Below, piece by piece: positions 56,874 through 64,000 of a stretch of DNA of 64,000 nucleotides. A model generated the notes under the pieces. That model saw only the letters and a program-made list of their open reading frames with translations. It did no database searches and had not been told where the DNA came from. Position 1 is the first letter of the stretch, and each line of letters opens with the position of its first letter. The translations under genes and the position numbers were made by a program. Source of the DNA: Leucogyrophana mollusca (lineage: Eukaryota; Basidiomycota; Agaricomycetes; Boletales); the NCBI GenBank assembly GCA_021014945.1, contig MU266433.1, forward strand, positions 1-64,000. Direction: 5' to 3'.

Positions 56874-57660
56874 GAGGAAGAATAAAAGCCGAGCTGAGCA
56901 AAGGTCTTGTTGCAGAGGAAGAGTTGGTGGACTCTGGGATTTTGATCTATAGCCTCTCAAGGGCTTTATAGGAAGAGGAGCTAGACCTAGAGCTCCGCTC
57001 CAACATGATGACCGGGTCGACGGCGTTGTAGAGTGCTCGACAGGATGAATGAACGAATGGTGGCGAGCCTCTCTTTGTCCCTCGGGTCCTTACCCCAAGC
57101 ATGGAAGCCCATATAGAATTTAAATTTCGTCATGGGCAGATTGATCACGTACGTCTTATCCCGGATCCCATTCTCGTCGAGGAAATGACCCCCACCCTGA
57201 GGTCCACCAAAAATACGGCATTTGCTCCGGTCTGTGTAAGTACCGGTCACCCGTGCTAATGGCAGACGCTAACGTTCGAGCGTGTACTGTAGCAGCGGCG
57301 AGCTGGTCTCGCGCTTTCCTTGGAAGTCGGGTTGGAGTTGGGTTGTGTGGAGACTTGTGCGCTGCCAATATTGCCACCGGATATTCTGTAGAGCCTGGAT
57401 ATCTACCGCATCCTGATGGCCTTCACGGGGAGCGTTGACTTGTGTGACGCGGCGTTCGAGGAGCGATGCGCTAGCGTCCACAGTTGGAAGAATCGGTCAC
57501 GCGCGTGCTCCGGAACCACTAGATTTCCTGATACCTGTGAACTGACCGCTGAACCAATTGGTCACGCACGAGGTCACCGCAAGGGCAAACTCCCATACAG
57601 CGTAGTAGCACTAGCCACTACGCTCGTCCACAGAAGAATGTTCTGCCCGACCGAGTAAGG
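56874..57660. repeat. Upstream arm of lectin repeat unit 3
   Basis: Direct repeat of the arms of units 1 and 2: TATAAAG at 56964-56970, GTGCTCGACAGGATGAATGA near 57031-57050, GCTCCGGTCTGTGTAAGTAC near 57225, and GGTCAC(G)CACGAGGTCAC further out. No gene was supported. Confidence 0.6.
56964..56970 (-). promoter_or_regulatory. TATA box of lectin unit 3
   Basis: TATAAAG on the minus strand 91-97 nt upstream of ATG 56873, the same position as in unit 2. Confidence 0.6.
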
Positions 57661-60399
57661 AAAAGCCGTTCGCGTTTCTTGAATTGCCCTGTTGCGCGGT
57701 ATGAAGAGTACTTACACGTAAACAGCCCTGCGATAAACGCAAGGTTGGCGCATCAGTGCGTTGCAGAGGTGAGCGCTATGTACTCAGATTGGCGATGGTG
57801 GAGTACGTACTTTGAATGGCAGCAGCAGGTTTAAGTGTTCCTGACTGTCTTGCAGCCGGCGTAAGGTGTCATTGGGCTCTGACATCCTCCGCCCCTACCG
57901 CTGGGCCCTCCGAGTCACTAGCAGCTCTCACGCATTGGGCTTTGCTCGAACTTTGAAACTTCGACTTCGCCTCAACTTCTCGTAGCACCTGCCAACTCTT
58001 TTCGCTGACTTGACTCTGATTTTTGGTCTTCGAGAACACATATTCCGAGGACACACCCTACCTAAAGCACGGCGCCCCGAGCTAAGTACATATCTCCGAG
58101 TCGGCCATCTGTGGACATGTTACCAATCGAAACGGATCCAGATGTTCGTGTGTATCAAGGCGTTAGGATATCGATGATCTTGTAAGATAGACCTGGGGTC
58201 GTTTAAGCGCGACCACCCGGGGGAATCCCCTGGTGACGATTTAATTTACCGGTGAGCCCGCGGTTAATGCGCAGCGATGGAAAATGGCTATTAAATAGTG
58301 GCGTCGCCTTTCCAATGACGACTTGCAAAAGCGGCAGGGCTATTTGAAGAATATCGATCTTCTGGGTTCCTGGTGACTTTCGGGATGGCGTCGTCGGGGT
58401 CTTCTCTGATACCCATGTGGATTGTGCATACCGGGGGACTTTTGTTTCCCGTTCCGCTATGTTTGTTATTTGTCGATTCGGGGTGACCTGAGGCTATGAC
58501 CTATATGATATTGGGATTCAATGGACACCGGAACATGTTAATGAACTCGAGGCACCGTCAACGGTGCGGCGAGTCTACAAAACAGCGAGCTTATCAGTCA
58601 CCTTGCCGTCCTTCCGAACATGGGAGACAAATTTTACCCGCTCGGCTGAAATGGGCGAAGGCTGATCCTATGCTGACAATTGCATCGTGGGTTCTACTGA
58701 CGGCCCTCTCCAAGTCTGCCACTAAAATGATCTTCGCGGCATTGGCCGCCACGGTCTGATGGCCACGCTTAAAGGTAAACGCCTAAACAACCCGGTGGGT
58801 ACAACGGAGGCCGTCAACGCCAACATCGACTCGTCAAATTAGAAAGGGCAGTTTCGAGCGTGTGTACCAAGATAGATAGAAAGGCGCTCTATGAGTAATC
58901 ACCTGACAATACGCTTATCGACCGATTGATGGGAACGCTATCCGTGCCAATCTGGGCAGAATTATCAATATAGGACCATCGGGGAAGACATAGAAGGCAT
59001 ACACAGTGAGCTGGTTCGCGTTATTCACCGATACGTCCTATTCCTGGATACAAGATTGGGTTGATCGGCTTGAGGGATTGAAGGCAAGTTGGGATTCCGC
59101 ATCGGTTTCATAAATGGTAACAGAGCAATCGGGAACTTCAAAAAGGCGACGAGGAACCTGATGACTGCATTCGCGGTGTGGATCGGAATTTGGGAAGATT
59201 CGTCGGCTAAAAGGTAATCCTGTGCGTAGCGGGAGGCTACCACCACATCAAAAGAGGCAAGCCGCAAGCCTTCCTAAAGCTAACTTATGAGCTGGCCGAT
59301 GACTTCGGTGGGGAACAATGGAGCTCACGCGAACAACATGCAGGTACGAGGAAAGGACCGGGGGGGCTCATAGCCGTGACATGTGGTGAGCGCCCCTTAC
59401 AGCCAACAGTGACCGGAAGGGGCGCGGTGGTGCAGCCTACGCTGCTTCATCTGAGTACATGAATGCCGCACCGGCCAGCCTCCACATGTCTTACGACATT
59501 TTGGAGGCAGTCCTGCGGATGGTGGATGGGACTTGAGGACCTGCCCCTGCCATTGGGAACAATCAACGCAGTAGCTTACAAATACCATAGGTGATAAACA
59601 TTTCTCGTTTTCCCGAACTGGATCAGGGCAAATGGGTTCACCACCGGTGTCCAGTTCTCCGCCGTCTCGCATTTGGGGAGAAGAGTTTGCAACATGGATT
59701 TTGCTGACGGTTATCAAATCGAGGCGCGTGAGATGACTTAACAGGGGGCACCACACATCGCAGGAACATTTTGGCATCAATACCCCGTTTTCGGGGCGCA
59801 GCTATGAATATTACTTACCCTAGCTATATTTTCGTGGGGTGACTGGCTTTGAGTGAGAGCTCCGGCAACCAGAAGCTCAACCATCGCAGGTTTGGTCTGG
59901 GTCGATCATCCAGTGGGAATACCGGCGACAGGCATCTTGATGTAGGCCAGGAATCCAAGGGTGCAGCCGCTAATTGGGAACCTCTTCAGAGGTTCGAATC
60001 AGACTCGGCGTCGTGTGTAGCAAGATCCGGCGTGCCGTTGCGATGCTCCCAGAGGTAGTTATGTATATGTGACTTACCGACAGGGCTGACGGGTATTGTA
60101 AAGGCGCCTCTGTCACAAAGAAAGGCGCGAAGCCTTCACTTTGTCACAGAATATTGGTGGACCTCAGCGAGTCTTTGTTGATCAGAATGAGAGAATGTTG
60201 TGAATGGGGAGGAGGAAGAGGCGTTGCGGCGAAATCACCTTATTACATAACAGCTTTACCCGACCGATTCTTGACCGATTTCCAAATAAAATTAATCACT
60301 AACTCATGCCAATTGCAAGCCTACACCTTCGACAAAGCTTCACCACCACTTCTACAGATACCGTACCTATGCACTCCGATTGGTCACACATTTATTGGC
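57661..60399. other. Long stretch without recognised genes
   Basis: 2.7 kb. Open frames at 57869-58054 (-), 58496-58759, 59025-59267 (-), 59397-59780 (-), 59849-60058 and 60154-60546 (this last frame runs into the next feature) are short and unassigned. A small GC-rich hairpin (GGGGGAATCCCC core) sits near 58220. The mix of half-open frames would fit old decayed elements, but no retroelement motif was seen. Confidence 0.35.
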
Positions 60400-61208
60400 A
60401 AGCCTCAACCCATCGAAACTTCTTGTCGAGATCACAGGCCCATACTTAAACGATGGCAACACCATCCTGTTCGCAGACTGTGGTTCGAACATCACCATTT
60501 GCCGTACGCGTTGACTTCGCTGCTAGAGTGTCGCGACTACCTCTAACTCACCGACGACCCACTGAAAGCCAAGGAATTGCTCGCTCTTGCGAACAAATAC
60601 CAAGTCGACAAGCTATGGTAACCCATCATTTCCCAAGTTCCCGCTGACCGGCCAATAATCATATATGAATTGGATGGTTTGGAATAGAAAATAAAGCGAC
60701 TGAAACTTGAGCTCTTCGGATCGATGAAAGGAAATGATATGGAAGCCTGCAAGGCGAACATCGAGGATCACTACCTCCCGTGCCCGCATCCACTGTCCAC
60801 CTCGCACGTATAGCTTCCATCGATGAAATCCTCCCAGCCGTTTTCTACCAGCTTTCCCGCACGTCGCCACTGTACGAATATGATAATTGGCGAGCGCTCA
60901 GCCTCGACAACCCATTTCACGCGGTTTCCTTCGGGTGGAATGGACTACGCACTGCACCTTGGTCCTTTCTTTGTAACGAGGGCCTGTTATCTCTTTCCAG
61001 CGGTAAAGAGAGATTGCAGAATGTTGCGAACTGCTTCCGTGGGGAGTTGGTCTCTATCATCCATCCCTGCCGGGAATCCTGTCAGAAGTTTTGGGAGAGC
61101 TCCCTGGGAGTAGAGAGCGCGCACTCGTTGGATGAGTTGAAAGAATTCTGCAGCGAAGAGGTCAATCGCAGGGCGATGACGACGCGGAGACAAAGTGAGC
61201 CTGCCTAA
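60400..61208 (+). pseudogene. BTB/POZ-domain gene, decayed
   Basis: NDGNTILFADCG is the start of a BTB fold (RDGNV-like in the 33.8 kb gene). After about 60 nt in changing frames comes LTDDPLKAKELLALANKYQV, the end of the BTB region. The C-terminal helical part follows in a third frame from 60780: VPASTVHLARIASIDEILPA then VFYQLSR, CRESCQKFWESSL and ELKEFCSEEVNRRAM, ending at 61208. The central BTB core is missing and frames do not join through obvious introns, so this looks like a pseudogene related to the one at 33780. Confidence 0.55.
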
Positions 61209-61816
61209 AGGAGGAAGGCTGGACAGAAGATCACTCGGTGGGACGAGGTACAGGACTTTTCTCCCGAGTCTCCTGTGTCTCTCGCTTTCGTTTACTGCTT
61301 TCGATGCTTTCTTTATTATGATTTCGTCCGTTCTTCAGTTCAAGACTCCGTGAATATAATAGCTATGCCGCCGAGCTCTGCAGAGGGGCATGCAAACTAG
61401 TTAGATCGTGACTGACACACGCGTGGACTCGGAGTCAAAGATGCACGAACAAGATACCATTTCCCAAGGGCAACGAAGCCATGACAGTGAACGGTGACGA
61501 GCGATTACTGGCAACGAGAAGCTACGAGATAATTTATTTACGCAGCTGGGGGCTCCTGGAACTCAGGGAAAGCAGACGACAACTCACTCTGATCAAGAAC
61601 GCCAACAATGCTTCCGCCCCACGTTTGGTCACTTCAAAGGATGTTTCTTGAAATGAAATGTTGGGCTAATACACGAATGCAGTGGACTAATTACAGCAAT
61701 ACAAGCACATTACACTGGTCACAATTCGGACTTCTTGGCTCAGAACTGTTCGGTCTACCTACGAGAAAGAGAGTTCAGCTCAACTTTGTCGAAAGAAAAG
61801 TCTGGAAGAGATATCC
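61209..61816. other. Intergenic, no gene recognised
   Basis: 608 bp between the BTB relic and lectin unit 4. Nothing was supported. Confidence 0.4.
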
Positions 61817-62386
61817 TTACTCCAGCTGCATAATAATCTGAACAGTGCAATCGTCACGGAATTCATCCTTTGGATTCTCAGCGATCACCTGCAGAGTACC
61901 AAGGATGAAAACGTTGCCACCACATGTCGCTCGCGCCTTACCGTCGCTGCAATAAAATCCAAGGGATTACCCCCCTTGACCTAGAAGAACAGCATCAATT
62001 CACCTGGGATCAAAGCATTAAGAATGCCAGCCCGAAAGAGACTTACAATGATAGGGTCCTTCGGCTGCCAGTGATGCACACTGATGATCTTGACAGTGAT
62101 GATTGCGGTAAAGTCGAACGGGCCGACAGTCCAATACCCTTGGTCGTTGATTAGGCTTTTCAAGGGCACTCTAACCCCTTGGCCCGAAAAAGTAGTGGAC
62201 GCAAGCCGCTCGTCGTCCTCTTTCGTCACCTCGACGGACGCCTCTTGGACGACGTCGGAATTAACGATCTGGAGCAGTCAGCAGTGAGCGTCGAAGATGA
62301 CGAAAAGCAGGGTAGTGGTTACTGACACCAGTGACAATGGCGCTGAATCTAGGTGGTAGAGTGATGGCGACCCCGGGAGTAGACAT
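61817..62386 (-). CDS. Small LecB/PA-IIL-like lectin candidate, unit 4 (divergent)
   Basis: Exons 62386-62327 (60 nt), 62268-62047 (222), 61980-61942 (39) and 61888-61817 (72) give 130 aa, all in frame. This copy looks most like the LecB pattern: GVAITLPPRFSAIVTG at the start (TLP then an RF), then NSDVVQEASVEV, ASTTFSGQGVRVPL, TVGPFDFTAIITVKI, NPLDFIAATVIAENPKDEFR and DDCTVQIIMQ. The acidic C-terminal loop retains E, D, D and D. It differs from units 2 and 3 at most positions except the core strands, so it is an older paralogue. The 48.4 kb remnant is its closest relative here. No signal peptide is present. A TTTAAA (62474-62479) replaces the TATA box. Confidence 0.6.
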
Positions 62387-63235
62387 GATGGAGATTGGAA
62401 GGCCGGGTTGAATAGGAGGTTCGGTCACACAGAATGGGTGGGGCGATGTTGGGGTCGGACTGCCATCTACCATGGGTTTAAAGAGTTAGAAACGGGTCGT
62501 GGAGCTCCGCTACAGTTCAACGATTTTGGGGATGGACGTAAACGCAAACAAGCTGTGGTTCCACCTTACCGCGAGTGCTCGACAGCATGAATAGTCAGGG
62601 TTCATGGGACCAGGATCGATCCAGCGGGACAGATACTTACTGCCCAATGGGGGTACTCTCGGGCGACAGTCCATCCTGTACTTCCTGAGACACCGCTCAT
62701 CAGAATGTCCATTCTCGCTTCAAGTCTCGAGCCTACGCACTATCGAGACAAACCGAGCTGGCTGTGTGACGGACTCGATCTTACTTCCAGATGGGGGAAC
62801 AAGGGCAGGCCGTCAGCTCACGTTTGTATAATGATGTCCACTCTTCGAACCACCCCGAGTAGGATGTGGGCAGAGAAATGCCTCTTCGAATGAAGCTCCA
62901 TTCTCTGAAAACAAAGCCGTCAATGGAACCGTGAGTTACCGTCGATTGACAGCACGAATAGAAGTTGCGAAACCTTGCCTTGAGCACACACTTTTTAGAA
63001 GATACAAGTGAAGCGAAACCCAGCCAGATGCTGACCAAATCGAATCGTAGCACCTTCCAACTGCGTAGAGATCGACCGTTTCTGGTCACGCATGATGTGT
63101 CATCAAACAGTTGTGGGCAAGAGACCTGGTGAAAGAGGTCAGCATTATCGGTTGAGATTGACATCAGTGAACATATTCTGAACGTGAACAGCAATGATGA
63201 GCAAGTAAGCCACTTTTGCTGGAGCTTAACTGCTC
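62387..63235 (-). repeat. Upstream arm of unit 4; inverted copy of 47690-48135
   Basis: Near the gene it keeps GTGCTCGACAG(C/G)ATGAAT as in other units. Further upstream (62830-63235) it is the reverse complement of the plus-strand arm at 47690-48135. The minus-strand frame SIWLGFASLVS...LKARFRN and the plus-strand frame at 47920 (SIWLGLASQAVS...LEARFAS) are the same repeat, not shown to be a gene. Confidence 0.6.
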
Positions 63236-63960
63236 ACATGACTAGATCTCAGACTCCGGCATTCTCCGACTGTTTTAATGCTAGTTTGCTGAGTTCTTGT
63301 GGTCGAACCTTGGTTGTGTTCAGCTACATCTGGTACACGTCGAACTCTGTCGAACTTTGCCTGTATCGGAACTTATTCGGGGCCACCCATATGTGCACAC
63401 CCATACCAAAGGAAGGTTCCCAGTTCTCCGTCAATTCAACCACAGCGTTGAGGTTTTCGATTTACTAAGATCCAAGTCTGCCTTTCTCTGTTTGGGCGGG
63501 CATGACGGCCTTCTGTGTGGTCGAACCCTAGTTGGAGTCCATTGCTGTTTGCAATGAAACGGATCCTTTCGGCTACATCTGGTACGGGTCGAACTCTGTC
63601 TCTGCTGGAACTTATTCGGGGCTGCCCGCATACTTGCACACCACCCATACCGTACGAAGGTTCTCGGTTCTCCGTCAATTCAGTTGCAGCGTCGAGGCTT
63701 TCGATTTACTAAGACCCAAATCTGGCCTTCTACGGCAATCCAAGAAGCGACTGCTTTTCTCTGCTTGGGCGGGCATAACATGCTTCTGTGGACGAGCGTA
63801 ATGATTGGTGCTACCACGCTGCATGGGGGTTCACCCTCGCGGTGACCTCGTAAATGACCAATTGGTTTTTCGATTTACAGGTTCTGGGACAGTTCAACGG
63901 CTCTCTGGATGCACGGCGTGCGCGTGACTGATTATTCTAATCGGGAACATCAGTGTATCG
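63236..63960. repeat. Inverted copy of unit 2 distal arm, partly duplicated
   Basis: Two adjacent direct copies (about 63318-63535 and 63570-63790) contain GCTACATCTGGTAC(A/G)(C/G)GTC, GGAACTTATTCGGGGC and TCGATTTACTAAGA. The second continues as the reverse complement of about 47420-47060 (CGCTGCATG, GTCACC/ACCTCG, CGATTTACAGGTTCTGGGAC). It belongs to the inverted duplication with 47-48.6 kb. No gene was supported to the window edge. Confidence 0.6.
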
Positions 63961-64000
63961 CTCCTTGAATACACATAAGCCAACGTCGTGAGCGGGAGCT

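Noticed and set aside
57156..57481. Minus-strand frames upstream of lectin unit 3 as a separate gene
   Set aside because: The frames are not kept in units 1 and 2 except for one short block, and the region is a repeat arm.
58496..59780. Decayed retroelement
   Set aside because: No reverse transcriptase, integrase or gag motif and no long terminal repeats were seen.
59985..60005. tRNA T-loop-like GGTTCGAATC
   Set aside because: Flanking bases do not pair into a T stem and no acceptor or anticodon arm was found.

Overview
The window looks like nuclear DNA of a filamentous basidiomycete, probably an Agaricomycete. Genes are split by many introns of about 50-65 nt with GT-AG ends and CTAAC-like branch sites. 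The gene families are also typical: DUF6534 membrane proteins, a TLDc/OXR1 protein, an Mpv17 protein, a GPR1/FUN34/YaaH transporter, a THEM6-like thioesterase, BTB/POZ proteins and Ser-rich single-pass proteins. Gene models below were joined by hand from reading frames, splice sites and paralogue comparison. No search was run, so names rest on motif recognition.

Layout. 0.6-7.2 kb: a Ser-rich single-pass membrane protein (-), an O-fucosyltransferase-like type II membrane protein (+) and an OXR1/TLDc protein (+). 8-31 kb: an accessory block built on an unnamed multi-pass membrane family. It has two apparently intact copies (8.1-10.0 and 21.5-23.4 kb), one frameshifted copy (11.6-13.4 kb) and one decayed relic (30.5-31.2 kb). 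Two DUF6534 genes in opposite orientation (14.8-16.7 + and 27.6-29.6 -) are interspersed with these, together with a second Ser-rich membrane protein (18.5-19.8 kb), a mariner-type non-autonomous element (20.4-21.1 kb), and an adjacent SDR and alpha-oxoamine synthase (23.5-26.5 kb). 31.2-40.5 kb: a THEM6-like thioesterase, a broken BTB gene, Mpv17 and a FUN34-type transporter, with a 3.3 kb stretch without recognised genes.

42-64 kb: an array of small four-exon genes whose predicted proteins (130-138 aa) resemble the LecB/PA-IIL lectin fold. Three copies look intact (45.8, 56.3 and 61.8 kb, all -). Two are clear pseudogenes (42.2 - and 55.2 +) and one is a 3' remnant (48.4 +). The copies sit in larger repeat units that share flanking sequence, including an inverted duplication between about 47.1-48.6 and 61.8-63.9 kb. 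A large disordered protein (1,143 aa, 50-54 kb) and a small orphan gene (49.1-49.6 kb) lie inside this region, and a second decayed BTB gene lies at 60.4-61.2 kb.

The main points of interest are the two birth-and-death families (multi-pass membrane and lectin-like), an 8-nt micro-exon that supplies the catalytic lysine of the SDR, a GC-AG intron in the OXR1 gene, and the SDR/oxoamine synthase neighbours. Housekeeping genes are scattered between the accessory blocks and show no operon-like logic.
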